The notes: generated by a model not told the origin, from the sequence alone. Numbered from the stretch's first letter, positions 10,443 to 19,560 are shown. The stretch: 57,813 bases of DNA from Carboxylicivirga sediminis (GCF_018156225.1 NZ_JAGTAR010000035.1:1-57813), one strand, 5' to 3'. Made by a program: numbers and translations.

Positions 10443-11381
10443 ATGAAGATGATGAAATTATTTAAGATGACATTGGCTTGCTTACTGGTTGTTTTATCAG
10501 CAAAGGTAGAAGCCCAGCAAGAGCCATTATATACACAGTACATGTTTAATGCCATGTCGGTCAATCCGGCCTATACGGGTACGCAGGATGCTTTAGAGGC
10601 AGTGTTTCTGTCGCGTATGCAATGGACGGGTTTTGATGGAGCGCCGCGCACCTATTCATTTGCCGCGCATACGCCGTTTACGCAGCACGATATGGGTATT
10701 GGAGTGGCTTTGGTAGCCGATAAAGTTGGGCCGGTCAATAACTTTTATTTCAATGTAAATTATGCCTACAGAGTGAATCTGACGGATGATTTAAAACTGT
10801 CGATGGGTATCAAAGGGGGATTTTATAACTATCATGTAGGGTTGGATAACTTGTTGCTCGATGCCAATTCAATCGATCCCTCTTTTCAGGGACAGGTGGA
10901 GCGCAAATTTCAGCCTAACCTGGGTGCTGGTTTATACATCTACGACGATCGCTTGTATGCAGGAATATCCGTTCCCAAGTTATTTCAATCAGAGATTAAT
11001 CCTGAGGAGGCACAGGAAGATGCTTTGGCTGTTTTAAAGCGTCATTATTACATCATGGCGGGTTATCTGTTTACCATCAATGATGACTTTAAACTCAGGC
11101 CATCATTCATCAATAAATTTGTTGAAGGGGCACCGCCATCAACTGATATCACTGCTCAGATGGTGTATCAGGATATGTATTGGCTTGGTATGACATATCG
11201 CTTGGGCGATGCATTGGCTTTTATGGCTAATGTCAATGTATCTGAAGAGTTGATGATTGGTTACTCTTACGATTTCTCAGTATCCAACCTGGGGAATTAC
11301 AATAGTGGTAGTCACGAAATTATGCTGAGTTACCGCTATGGAGGTTTAATAAAATCAAAACGAACAAGACGACTGCGTTAA
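10443..11381 (+). CDS. PorP/SprF family type IX secretion membrane protein
   Basis: A 312-residue outer-membrane beta-barrel protein of the PorP/SprF family. Members of this family accompany T9SS substrates with type B sorting domains and are thought to help export or anchor them at the surface. Visible are a signal peptide (about 1-24, ending VEAQ) and the family's N-terminal YTQYMFN and NPAYTGT motifs, followed by alternating aromatic beta strands to the C-terminus. It lies 19 bases downstream of the giant Calx-beta gene and shares its terminator, so the two are probably one transcript and a dedicated substrate-partner pair. The pairing is inference from position and family behaviour; the family assignment is firm. 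Confidence 0.92.
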   Translation: MKMMKLFKMTLACLLVVLSAKVEAQQEPLYTQYMFNAMSVNPAYTGTQDALEAVFLSRMQWTGFDGAPRTYSFAAHTPFTQHDMGIGVALVADKVGPVNNFYFNVNYAYRVNLTDDLKLSMGIKGGFYNYHVGLDNLLLDANSIDPSFQGQVERKFQPNLGAGLYIYDDRLYAGISVPKLFQSEINPEEAQEDALAVLKRHYYIMAGYLFTINDDFKLRPSFINKFVEGAPPSTDITAQMVYQDMYWLGMTYRLGDALAFMANVNVSEELMIGYSYDFSVSNLGNYNSGSHEIMLSYRYGGLIKSKRTRRLR

Positions 11382-11409
11382 GTCGACTAATCGGGAGCTA
11401 TGAATAGCG

Positions 11410-11436
11410 GCCGGCTAATTTTAGCCGGCTTTTTTT
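11410..11436 (+). terminator. Intrinsic terminator of the adhesin/PorP operon
   Basis: A perfect 9-bp stem (11410-11418 with 11421-11429) rich in GCCGGC, followed by seven T. It ends the adhesin/PorP transcript and lies between two converging genes. Confidence 0.85.
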
Positions 11437-11451
11437 ATGCGTAGATATATT

Positions 11452-12543
11452 CTATAACTCCAGCAGAATCGCATTAATGCCTTGCCAGAACTGAACATGA
11501 AACTGCATGCTCTCTTCATTCAGAAAATCCGACAATAATTTTGGTTGTGTGCCAGGTTGAAAGATGTACTTCTTAGATTTTAAATAGAATTGTGAACGCT
11601 CGGGATGAAACTGTACACCAAACACATTGGGATAGTGTGCATGGAACATTGCCTCAATGATTTTTCCATCGGTGGAGGTCGCCCCAATGACAAAACCTTT
11701 ACCCAGTTTCTTAACGGATTGATGATGGTAGCTGTTTACCCAAGGCTTTAGCTCTGGTTTTACCTTTGCCAGACTGGGAAAAAAGTAATCCTTGAACTCA
11801 ATTTGGTGGAAACTGGAGCCTGCAAGTTGCTTACCCTCATTAATTGGCATTTTAGCATAGGCATTCCGGTGTATCTCTTCTGGTTTGAGGTGTTCAAGAC
11901 CCTTTGTTTCATCGCTATTAAATATTTCACTTGGTATATCCTGAATAAGGGTACCACCAGTGGCCACATTCATCGATTGCATGCCCAGGCAGATGCCAAA
12001 TACCAGGTAATTGGTGTTTTGCTCAACTAAAGGTGTATAATCGCTGTTTTGGTAGCCACCCAGCAGGTGATACAGAAAAGAGATTTCATAATAATGGCGG
12101 AAAGGATCGGTAACTACAGTGCGGTCGTGCGAAAGTTCATTGTATATAGCCGGTGGAATGTCAGGACCGCCAAAGAAGATGATGCCTTCGCTCTCGTCAA
12201 ATAGTTGTTGAAACGTTTGAGAGCAGGCATTATGGCAAAACAGGCTATCAGTGAATAGAGTATCTGTTAGTTGGTAAAGCTGCATGTTAATACCTTGCAA
12301 GGTATCCAGCATAAGCTGCGACTGGCTGTAGTCATAAGTTTCATCCTTATGGTAAACGCCCACCAGTTCAATGCTATTTAGGTCAATTAGTTGATGTTGA
12401 TGAAGTGTTGAAATAACCTCGATGGTACTGGTAGTTGGATGTGCCAGAAGCAAACGTTTATTCAAATGATCGGGTAAAGGACTTAACAATTGAGCGCTCA
12501 GGTTGAAGGAGCAGAGTAGTAACAGGAGGATTGGGCTTCTCAT
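11452..12543 (-). CDS. Secreted class I glutamine amidotransferase-like (peptidase C26) hydrolase
   Basis: This is a 363-residue class I glutamine amidotransferase-fold protein of the C26/gamma-glutamyl hydrolase type, predicted to cleave a gamma-glutamyl or similar amide bond. The nucleophile is Cys185 in FGICLGMQ, and His313 and Glu315 in FGVQFHPERS complete the triad. The oxyanion region is FFGGPDIPP. The ATG at 12543 is chosen over an in-frame TTG 30 bases upstream because it begins with a clear signal peptide (MRSPILLLLL to LSAQ). Export is odd for a bacterial member, since most are cytosolic. The family's reaction is inferred; the substrate is unknown. It stands alone on the - strand, with the terminator of the next chemoreceptor gene overlapping its upstream region. 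Confidence 0.8.
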   Translation of the reverse strand: MRSPILLLLLCSFNLSAQLLSPLPDHLNKRLLLAHPTTSTIEVISTLHQHQLIDLNSIELVGVYHKDETYDYSQSQLMLDTLQGINMQLYQLTDTLFTDSLFCHNACSQTFQQLFDESEGIIFFGGPDIPPAIYNELSHDRTVVTDPFRHYYEISFLYHLLGGYQNSDYTPLVEQNTNYLVFGICLGMQSMNVATGGTLIQDIPSEIFNSDETKGLEHLKPEEIHRNAYAKMPINEGKQLAGSSFHQIEFKDYFFPSLAKVKPELKPWVNSYHHQSVKKLGKGFVIGATSTDGKIIEAMFHAHYPNVFGVQFHPERSQFYLKSKKYIFQPGTQPKLLSDFLNEESMQFHVQFWQGINAILLEL

Positions 12544-12571
12544 AATGTGCTGTTTTGAACAGCTAAAGTAC

Positions 12572-12608
12572 AAAAAAAAGCGACTGTCATAGATTTCATG
12601 ACAGTCGC
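12572..12608 (-). terminator. Intrinsic terminator of the first chemoreceptor gene
   Basis: A perfect 11-bp inverted repeat (12580-12590 with 12598-12608). Read on the - strand, it is followed by eight T. It sits just beyond the stop of the chemoreceptor gene at 12658. Confidence 0.85.
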
Positions 12609-12657
12609 CTCAAACAATAATTAATAGTATTTCATAGATTGATTGGGATGTACATCT

Positions 12658-14694
12658 TTATATAGATTCATACTCATCGTCTATCGATTTTGTATTCTCT
12701 TCAATGTCAATCTGAATGCCCTTGGCTATTTTTTCATCACTCGCATCTTTACCTGACTTCTTTGCGCCTGCCTTTATTGCAGTCTGGCGAGTTGGAGTTT
12801 GTTTAGTTTTGAAGAATGAAACTGTTTCTTTCATTTGAGCTGCCTGTGAAGATAATTCCTCAGCAGTTGATGCCAGTTCTTCTGAAGATGCAGCATTTTC
12901 CTGTGTAATATTGGCTAATTGCTGCACACCTGAATTGATTTGTGTCACACCGGCACTCTGTTCTTCACTCGAGATGTTAATTTCCTCAACCAACTGTGCC
13001 GTCTTTTGAATCTCGGGCACCAGTGTTTTTAGCATATTACCCGATTTCTCGGCAATATCCACACTTGTAGCTGCCAGTTCTGTAATTTCGCGGGCAGCGC
13101 GCTGGGTTTGTTCGGCCAGTTTTCTTACCTCACTGGCAACAACGGCAAAACCTTTCCCATTCTCACCGGCTCGGGCAGCTTCGACGGCAGCGTTAATCGC
13201 CAATAAGTCTGTCTTATGTGAGATGTCGTTGATGATGAATATCTTCTCAGCAATTTGTTTAATAGCTCTGTTGGATTCATCTACTGCCAGCTGGCCTTCA
13301 TTCATTTCCCGGGCAGTTTTATTAGCTATTTGCTCGGTGCGTTTGGCATTATCAGCGTTTTGAGCAATGCTGCTGGTCATTTCTTCAATGGATGATGAGA
13401 TCTCTTCACTTGAAGCTGCTTGCTCCGAAGAACCCGAAGATAATTGCTCCGATGAGGTGCTCAACTGGTTACTGACAGTTGCAAAATTATCGGAGGCAAT
13501 CATTATTTCCTCAATAATAATTTTCAGTCGGTTCACCATTTGGATGAGCGCATCATCCAGTTCTCCCTCAAATTCATCTTCATTCATCGAGTCCAGCACA
13601 AGCAGATTACCTTTTGACACCTCGGAGGCAACCGTTACACTTTTGCGCAGCTTGTTAATCATTAGCTGCACATCTTTTAGCAGCTTGCCAATCTCATCCT
13701 GGTTTTTGATTTCAACGTTTTGCGAGAAATCACCATGGGCCACTGCGTTTACGGCTTCTTGGGCAGCCCGTAATCCATTCTGAATGGTTGAAAGGATAAC
13801 AACAAGCAGGGCTATGGTTACCACCAAAAAGAAGATAATGAGAACAATGATGTTTCGAATGGTGGCGTTAATGGCTTTTTCACTTTCCTGCTCAATGGCA
13901 ACAACAATCGCATCAATGGCAGGCTCAGTTCTGTGGATGGTTGCCCGCAATTGTCCTTTTATGCCTTCTGTCTCGCTTAACCCAATTCGTTCGTCAATAC
14001 TGATGATGTTATTAAAGGCCTGCTGGTAGTTCTTTAATCGCATGGTCAGTATATCTTTCTTGCTTTCGGTTAGTTGCTTACTGCTTTTTATCTGTTTAAT
14101 GAAAGCATCAACAGCATCATTTAACTTTTTCTGGTAAGAAATGTCCTTTCTAAGCAGGTAATCTTTTTCATGTTTACGCAATAGCAATTGTTGAGCTGCT
14201 ATAAATGAAGCGTCGTTATAATTTTCTTCCAGTGCTTTAACGGCTGTTCGCATTTCTCCAATACGCCCGTAGTCTTTGAGGCCGCGCTGGGTGAGAAGTT
14301 GTACTAAACTGTCAAAGTGCTTATCATATTCTTCAAAGTCAGATTTTAATACCTGAAGGTTGTTAACTAGGTTGAATTCTTCAATATAACGGCTGTCCTG
14401 AAGAGTTTGCAGTGTTTTTAGGTTATCTTGCTTTACCTCATGAAAGGCGTTCAGGTATTTGCTCTGTCCGGTTTCAAAATAATCATAACTGATTAAATCC
14501 CTCAGCATAAAGTCCTTTTCGGATTTACGCATTTTAAGCATATTCTCTTGCAGTTGTTTTGCATAGGCAAGATGATCGTGCAATGTATCAATCTTATTAA
14601 AAGAAAGGTACGTCATTGTACCAATGATTAATAGTACAAAAGCGATAGCTGCAATAAGCCCTATTAGCTTTTGTCTAATAGTAAAATTTCCCAT
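12658..14694 (-). CDS. Methyl-accepting chemotaxis protein with helical periplasmic sensor
   Basis: A 678-residue transmembrane chemoreceptor. The first membrane helix is at about 10-32. The periplasmic region at about 35-278 is all-helical, as in four-helix-bundle or HBM sensors. The second membrane helix is at about 280-302 and a HAMP domain follows (about 303-355). The cytoplasmic signalling hairpin runs from about 380 to 650. Its tip (about 488-515) reads [19 protein letters not shown], which binds CheA and CheW in the family. Gln/Glu-rich flanks hold likely methylation sites. There is no C-terminal CheR-tethering pentapeptide. No cheA, cheW, cheR or cheB gene lies nearby, so the signalling partners must be elsewhere. 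The ligand cannot be read from the sequence. Starts at ATG with MGNF; no exact promoter motif was found upstream. Confidence 0.93.
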   Translation of the reverse strand: MGNFTIRQKLIGLIAAIAFVLLIIGTMTYLSFNKIDTLHDHLAYAKQLQENMLKMRKSEKDFMLRDLISYDYFETGQSKYLNAFHEVKQDNLKTLQTLQDSRYIEEFNLVNNLQVLKSDFEEYDKHFDSLVQLLTQRGLKDYGRIGEMRTAVKALEENYNDASFIAAQQLLLRKHEKDYLLRKDISYQKKLNDAVDAFIKQIKSSKQLTESKKDILTMRLKNYQQAFNNIISIDERIGLSETEGIKGQLRATIHRTEPAIDAIVVAIEQESEKAINATIRNIIVLIIFFLVVTIALLVVILSTIQNGLRAAQEAVNAVAHGDFSQNVEIKNQDEIGKLLKDVQLMINKLRKSVTVASEVSKGNLLVLDSMNEDEFEGELDDALIQMVNRLKIIIEEIMIASDNFATVSNQLSTSSEQLSSGSSEQAASSEEISSSIEEMTSSIAQNADNAKRTEQIANKTAREMNEGQLAVDESNRAIKQIAEKIFIINDISHKTDLLAINAAVEAARAGENGKGFAVVASEVRKLAEQTQRAAREITELAATSVDIAEKSGNMLKTLVPEIQKTAQLVEEINISSEEQSAGVTQINSGVQQLANITQENAASSEELASTAEELSSQAAQMKETVSFFKTKQTPTRQTAIKAGAKKSGKDASDEKIAKGIQIDIEENTKSIDDEYESI

Positions 14695-15094
14695 TTCCCA
14701 ATTTGTTTTCAGGCAGTGCCTGATGAATTCCCTATTTAATCCTTTTGTCCTTGAAACGGTATACTAATACGCTTGGTTTCATCAATTTTGCCATTGTTAA
14801 GTCTTATTGCTGAAACAATAAAAGACCTCAATATCTTTAAAGCTTGTCTGTAATGGCTTGGGCTATCTTCAGAGTTCTAATGTTAAATTTTATAACTTAA
14901 CAGTATATTTTGAGGAAATATGACTAAAATCACGTTTAGTTGCATTTTTATTGATTGTCTGCGGGAAACAATCGACCAGTAATAGCAACTTTTGATAGAA
15001 ATAAGTGTAACTGAAAACAAAAGGCGAAGCTATCGGTTATTTACAATAACAATTTAAACTCTTAAGATATCGCTAATTAAAATCGAATTACCCT
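14695..15094. other. 400-bp divergent intergenic region, chemoreceptor/sucD
   Basis: No gene is visible. It must hold the promoters of the chemoreceptor (leftward) and sucD (rightward), but I find no exact TAnnTTTG motif in either direction. A weak hairpin (TTATTG ... CAATAA) lies near 14804-14820. Confidence 0.6.
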
Positions 15095-15967
15095 ATGAGC
15101 GTAATAGTTAATAAAAACTCTAAAGTAATAGTTCAGGGATTTACCGGCAGTGAAGGAACATTTCATGCTACCCAGATGATTGAATATGGAACTCAGGTGG
15201 TGGGAGGTGTGACGCCAGGTAAAGGAGGAACTCAACACTTAAATCTACCAGTATTTGATACGGTTGCTGAGGCTGTTGAAAAAGTTAAGGCTGATGTGTC
15301 AGTGATCTTTGTTCCACCGGCCTTTGCTGCTGATGCTATTATGGAAGCGGCTGATGCAGGCATTAAAGTCATTATAGCTATTACCGAAGGGATTCCTACC
15401 AATGATATGGTAAGGGCTAAAGATTATTTAAAAGATAAAGAAGCCATACTGGTTGGACCTAACTGCCCGGGTGTAATAACAGCCGAAGAATGCAAAGTAG
15501 GTATTATGCCTGGCTTTATTTTTAAGAAAGGAAGAGTAGGGGTGGTATCTAAATCAGGTACATTAACCTATGAAGCTGCCGACCAGATAGTGAAGTCTGG
15601 TTTGGGTATTTCAACAGCTATTGGTATCGGAGGCGATCCTGTAATTGGGACTACCACAAAAGAGGCGGTGGAGCTGTTTATGAATGATCCTGAAACAGAT
15701 GCTATCATCATGATAGGTGAAATAGGCGGAACCATGGAAGCTGATGCAGCCCGTTGGATTAAAGAAAATGGTACTAAGCCAGTGGTTGGGTTTATTGCAG
15801 GACAAACAGCTCCTAAGGGGCGTCGTATGGGACATGCGGGTGCTATTATTGGCGGCAAAGACGATACGGCTGCAGCCAAGATGGCCATTATGCGCGAGTG
15901 TGGCATTCACGTGGTTGAATCGCCGGCTGATTTGGGAGCAACTGTAGTAAAGGCCTTAGCTAACTAA
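15095..15967 (+). CDS. sucD: Succinate--CoA ligase, alpha subunit
   Basis: The alpha subunit of succinyl-CoA synthetase interconverts succinyl-CoA and succinate with formation of ATP or GTP, as a heterodimer with SucC. The protein has 290 residues, the usual length. It shows the CoA-binding N-terminal Rossmann domain ([24 protein letters not shown]), the GPNCPGVI motif, the KSGTLTYEA phosphate-binding motif, and the phosphorylated active-site His247 in [10 protein letters not shown]. It is an intact housekeeping enzyme. The sucC gene, often next to it, is not in this window. The gene lies between two chemoreceptor genes and ends in a bidirectional terminator. Confidence 0.97.
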   Translation: MSVIVNKNSKVIVQGFTGSEGTFHATQMIEYGTQVVGGVTPGKGGTQHLNLPVFDTVAEAVEKVKADVSVIFVPPAFAADAIMEAADAGIKVIIAITEGIPTNDMVRAKDYLKDKEAILVGPNCPGVITAEECKVGIMPGFIFKKGRVGVVSKSGTLTYEAADQIVKSGLGISTAIGIGGDPVIGTTTKEAVELFMNDPETDAIIMIGEIGGTMEADAARWIKENGTKPVVGFIAGQTAPKGRRMGHAGAIIGGKDDTAAAKMAIMRECGIHVVESPADLGATVVKALAN

Positions 15968-15987
15968 TTGTAGTCAAGAATATAATG

Positions 15988-16017
15988 AAAAGTACCATGT
16001 GACTATGGTACTTTTTT
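15988..16017. terminator. Bidirectional terminator between sucD and the second chemoreceptor
   Basis: An 11-bp perfect stem (15988-15998 with 16005-16015) with A's on one side and T's on the other can terminate both converging genes. Confidence 0.85.
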
Positions 16018-16034
16018 ATTGCTTAAAATCTTGA

Positions 16035-17915
16035 TTAGCGATTCGCTATCTTAAAATAGGATACCTGGCGCTGTAATTCATTGGCGAATGCATTTAGCTC
16101 ATCAGCACTTTGTGCCAGCGCATCGGCCAGTGTAGCGTTTTGTTGGGTTCCATGATTCAGCTGTTGAAGAGCGCCGGATATTTGCTGAATGCCAGTGTTT
16201 TGCTCCAGGCTGGCAGCTGTTATCTCATCCACCAGTGATGAGGTTTTCTCTATCTCAGGAACAAGGTCCTCCATATCATTACCGGCTTTCTCTGAAATCA
16301 TTAGGGCACGTCTTGATAGCTTTTCTATTTCTTTGGCAGCATCCTGGCTGCGTTCGGCCAGTTTTTTTACTTCCGAGGCTACCACCGAAAAACCGCGTCC
16401 GGCTTCTCCTGCGCGTGCTGCTTCTACGGCTGCATTTAGTGAAAGGATATTGGTTTGAGATGCAATATCCTGTATAATAGAAATGCGTTCGGCCACCGAG
16501 CCCATTGCCTGCCGCATGCGTTGAGTGGAGTTATTGCTGTTTTTAACACTTTCCAGTGCTGTGTGTGACAGTTGTGAGGTGATGCGCGCGTTTTCGGTAT
16601 TTTGCTCAATGTTGGCCGTCATTTCTTCAATGGCCGATGATACCTCTTCGGATGAGGTGGCCATCGATGACGTGGCATTTGATAAGGTGCTCGAATCTTG
16701 TTCTAAGCGGTTGGATGCATCTTGTATTTGCTGCGAGTTTTCGCGAATCATTTTTACTACTACCGATAACTTCTCCTGCATGTCGAGGAGCGAATTATTA
16801 AGGACATCTAACTCGTCTTTTTCCTTTTTGTAGTTAAATACGCTGGTTAAGTCACCTGATGAAATAGTAGATGTGATTTTAGCGGAGCTTATAATGGGTG
16901 TTGCAATACGGCCGCTTACCAGGTAAACGAGTATCGCAATCACAGCAATAGACACCAGTCCAATAATCAGCAATACTGAAACAATCCAGTTGGCTTTAGC
17001 TGTTAGTACCTTCTTGGGGGTCTGGATTAATACGAACCAGGGCGTCAAACTTTTACCGGGATATATGGGCGCCAGTGAAAATACCATTTGCTCACCATCA
17101 ATTTTATATTCGAATATTTCGCACGCTTCTTTATTCAGGTGTGTATACGCAGCAATGTTAATGGAATCATAGAAGTTATTTAATGGCTTGCCAAGTTTTT
17201 CTACATCTTCATGTCCGATGATGGAACCTTTGGTAGACAATAAAATAGCTGTAGACGCTTCAAAAGGTTTAATGTCAGCTACAAAAGCAGGAAAGGCATC
17301 CAGAGAGATGTCAATGCCCACAACGCCTATCCCAGCACCACTAGCCTGCATGGGTGCAACAATTGATGTTTCAAGGACTTTATCACTTTCATCTTCGCCA
17401 TATTGGTACCAATAGGGTTCAACAATCATTTCATTTAATGATTCAATGGCATCATAATAGGGCGATGGTTTTATACCATCTATATCACGTATAATTTCTT
17501 TATGTTTCAGTTGGCCTTCTTCGCGTGATAAGGTAGATGTTAGGCGTCCTGGTTTATTGCCCCACGTAGGTAGTATATATTCATATTGAAAACAATTCCA
17601 TACCGCCAGAAAATCATCCTCTTCCTTTGCTACTTGCTCCATAGAAGCGTTGAAGAGCGGATACATTTGTTCCCAGTTGTTGCTGTAGGTAACTTCAAAA
17701 GAACGTGCCAGTGCACGGGCGACTGCCATATGCGACGATAGCTGTTGATTAATGGCATTGGCTGCTTTTTGCGTTTCTTCAATCAGCAGGTGCTCATTGG
17801 ACTCAACAAACGAACGGCGGATAAATAATAGTGAAATAGTCAGGAATATACAGAATACACTTCCTACGGCAATAATAGTAAAGCTAGCCAGCTTCTTCTT
17901 AAGATTTAATTTCAT
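16035..17915 (-). CDS. Methyl-accepting chemotaxis protein with dCache-type sensor
   Basis: A 626-residue chemoreceptor. The first membrane helix is at about 12-32. The large periplasmic region (about 35-305) looks like a double Cache sensor, with an Asp- and aromatic-rich stretch (PSPYYDAIE, EPYWYQYGED), VVGIDISLDAF and a second lobe with LLSTKGSIIGHED. The second membrane helix is at about 310-333, followed by HAMP. The signalling hairpin tip is near residues 480-510, [18 protein letters not shown]. dCache domains usually bind small molecules such as amino acids or organic acids; the ligand here is not evident. It differs from the other chemoreceptor in the sensor and much of the hairpin, so it is not a recent duplicate. 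It probably has its own promoter at 17955-17962. Confidence 0.93.
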   Translation of the reverse strand: MKLNLKKKLASFTIIAVGSVFCIFLTISLLFIRRSFVESNEHLLIEETQKAANAINQQLSSHMAVARALARSFEVTYSNNWEQMYPLFNASMEQVAKEEDDFLAVWNCFQYEYILPTWGNKPGRLTSTLSREEGQLKHKEIIRDIDGIKPSPYYDAIESLNEMIVEPYWYQYGEDESDKVLETSIVAPMQASGAGIGVVGIDISLDAFPAFVADIKPFEASTAILLSTKGSIIGHEDVEKLGKPLNNFYDSINIAAYTHLNKEACEIFEYKIDGEQMVFSLAPIYPGKSLTPWFVLIQTPKKVLTAKANWIVSVLLIIGLVSIAVIAILVYLVSGRIATPIISSAKITSTISSGDLTSVFNYKKEKDELDVLNNSLLDMQEKLSVVVKMIRENSQQIQDASNRLEQDSSTLSNATSSMATSSEEVSSAIEEMTANIEQNTENARITSQLSHTALESVKNSNNSTQRMRQAMGSVAERISIIQDIASQTNILSLNAAVEAARAGEAGRGFSVVASEVKKLAERSQDAAKEIEKLSRRALMISEKAGNDMEDLVPEIEKTSSLVDEITAASLEQNTGIQQISGALQQLNHGTQQNATLADALAQSADELNAFANELQRQVSYFKIANR

Positions 17916-17954
17916 CTGCGATCAGGCAATATTATAGATAACGATTCTCGTTTA

Positions 17955-17962
17955 CAAAAGTA
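17955..17962 (-). promoter_or_regulatory. Predicted -7 promoter element for the dCache chemoreceptor
   Basis: On the - strand this reads TACTTTTG, an exact TAnnTTTG match to the Bacteroidota -7 element, 40 bases upstream of the ATG. A -33 element is not obvious. Confidence 0.45.
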
Positions 17963-18240
17963 AAAAATGACTCAAGGTGGCAAAATGTAATTTGATAAAC
18001 CCTTTAATTATGGTGACGGAGCACTTGCTTTAGTAAGAATTTCTTTTCTAAAGTTAGTGAAGGTTTCCTGAGCTTAATTTGGTTTATAGTGTTTTGGTTA
18101 TGTTGATATCAAATAAGGTTGGAAGTTGATTTATTAGTCTATTATGTATACATTAGTAGGCTACTAATCGGGTTAATGTGAGATTATAATTAATGTACTC
18201 ATAATTGAGCATGATTAAATAATGATAGCTTAACCTAACA
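17963..18240. other. AT-rich intergenic region
   Basis: This 278-bp stretch between divergent genes is very AT-rich and holds no convincing gene, terminator or exact promoter motif. Confidence 0.6.
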
Positions 18241-18474
18241 ATGAATTTTCTCACGCAAATGGAGCGTTATGAACGCATCATCCTCTTAATTAAACGAAAA
18301 GCTACTGGTACCCCGGAGCAGCTTGCCAAGCGTTTGGATATTTCAGAAAGTACGCTTTATGAACATATAAGAGTGTTGAAGGAGCGGGGGGCGCAAATTG
18401 AGTATTGTGCTTGTAGGCAAACGTATGTTCTTCATAATGACTTTACCATTGTTTTTGGTGAGTCTTACAATTAA
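18241..18474 (+). CDS. Small HTH DNA-binding protein
   Basis: A 77-residue protein that is almost entirely one winged helix-turn-helix of the HTH_11/DeoR-like kind. The helices lie at about residues 8-18, 24-31 (PEQLAKRLD) and 35-46 (SESTLYEHIRVLKERG), followed by a short wing (IEYCACRQTYVLH). This resembles the N-terminal DNA-binding part of WYL or DeoR regulators, but no effector domain follows, so it is a stand-alone DNA-binding protein. Its target is unknown. A perfect 8-bp inverted repeat lies directly downstream, before the caspase-like gene, and could be a site for it or simply an RNA hairpin. The start ATG is at 18241, with no usable Shine-Dalgarno sequence. Confidence 0.75.
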   Translation: MNFLTQMERYERIILLIKRKATGTPEQLAKRLDISESTLYEHIRVLKERGAQIEYCACRQTYVLHNDFTIVFGESYN

Positions 18475-18500
18475 ATTTTTATTTTGTCAGAAGTTAGCTC

Positions 18501-18521
18501 CACTCCGAAAAAATCGGAGTG
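18501..18521. repeat. Perfect 8-bp inverted repeat with A5 loop
   Basis: CACTCCGA and TCGGAGTG are separated by five A. It follows the small HTH gene by 26 bases and precedes the caspase-like gene by 59. There is no T tail, so it is not a standard terminator. It may be an operator or an RNA hairpin. Confidence 0.6.
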
Positions 18522-18580
18522 AAGTATCATAGCTTTAGTCTGTTTTATTTCTCCATTTATTAACTAAATTTTTAAAAGCT

Positions 18581-19423
18581 ATGAAAACAAACGCTTTTAT
18601 TAGAATGGCCTTGTTGGGTGCATTGACTGTATTTGTTATGCAAAGTTGTTCGAACGACGATGATCCGATTCAACAAGAACCGGAAACTAACTTTACTGTC
18701 AGACCCGATTTTGCGACCTTAGACACTCGCCCCGATGAGGTGATTGCTGACTTTAAAATTACAGATCAGCACACTAAACCAGTGCCTTTAAACTCCCTGA
18801 AATCTACAGGTAAGTATGCTTTGGTGATTGGTATTTCCGACTATGATGGTACTGCTAACGACTTAAATTATTGCGACGATGATGCCATCGACTGGAAGAA
18901 TCGCCTTGAAACAGAAGGCTACACGGTTATTACTTTATTGGATCAGAATGCTACCTATTCGGCTATTCAAAACGCTGTTTACAACTTAGCCAGCCTCTCT
19001 TCAGCCGGTAATGAAATAGCCTTTTGTTACTCGGGTCACGGTAGCCGTGGTAACATCATTTCATCTGATTTATACTACATCAACTACAGCTGGTTCGAGA
19101 CGACTTTTGCCAATGCTGCCAGTACAAAAATGATGTTCTGTTTTGATGCTTGCCAGATTGGTCAGATGACTGCCCTTGATGCTCCAGGTCGAGTAGTGGC
19201 AGTTGCTTCCAACCGCCGATTATATTCGTATGATGGCGATGCTTCTATGCAAAATGGCGTGTTTACTTATTATATGATGGAGGGATTCGATCAGGTAGGC
19301 TATATTTATCTGGAGCCTGATTGTCGGTATGCCATCGATAATATGGAGCTATGGGCTTCGTATTACAAAATAAGGGTAGCACCTTCATATATAGACTCCT
19401 ATGCAGGCGATTTTGATTTGTAA
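18581..19423 (+). CDS. Caspase-like (peptidase C14/metacaspase) lipoprotein
   Basis: A 280-residue envelope lipoprotein with a caspase-fold cysteine protease domain. The signal peptide ends in a lipobox (VMQSC, Cys at about 23), followed by an Asp-rich segment and a linker. The caspase-like domain begins near residue 70 (KYALVIGISDYDG). The dyad is intact: His153 in YSGHGSRG and Cys191 in CFDACQIG. The DDDAIDWKNRLETEGY segment is typical of bacterial C14 members, which often prefer basic P1 residues; specificity here is not evident. It is about 280 residues long, so it has no fused effector domains. It is monocistronic, with its own terminator. A role in processing of other envelope proteins is plausible but unproven. 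Confidence 0.85.
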   Translation: MKTNAFIRMALLGALTVFVMQSCSNDDDPIQQEPETNFTVRPDFATLDTRPDEVIADFKITDQHTKPVPLNSLKSTGKYALVIGISDYDGTANDLNYCDDDAIDWKNRLETEGYTVITLLDQNATYSAIQNAVYNLASLSSAGNEIAFCYSGHGSRGNIISSDLYYINYSWFETTFANAASTKMMFCFDACQIGQMTALDAPGRVVAVASNRRLYSYDGDASMQNGVFTYYMMEGFDQVGYIYLEPDCRYAIDNMELWASYYKIRVAPSYIDSYAGDFDL

Positions 19424-19448
19424 AGGTTTATAGTAAACATGACGATGA

Positions 19449-19479
19449 AAGAGGTGCGGCATTGGCTGCACCTTTTTTT
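19449..19479 (+). terminator. Intrinsic terminator of the caspase-like gene
   Basis: A stem AGGTGC/GCACCT (19452-19457 with 19468-19473), extended by A-T pairs, followed by a T7 run. Confidence 0.8.
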
Positions 19480-19560
19480 ATTAATAGTTGAGTCTTTATC
19501 CCAGAGCTATTTTAGTAGGGTGAACTTTGCCTAACTGCGTATGTTTAAGAATTTTTAATA

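Noticed and set aside
13367-13783. 138-residue plus-strand frame within the first chemoreceptor
   Set aside because: It is antisense to the conserved signalling domain and is Ser-rich, as is usual for reverse frames of such helices.
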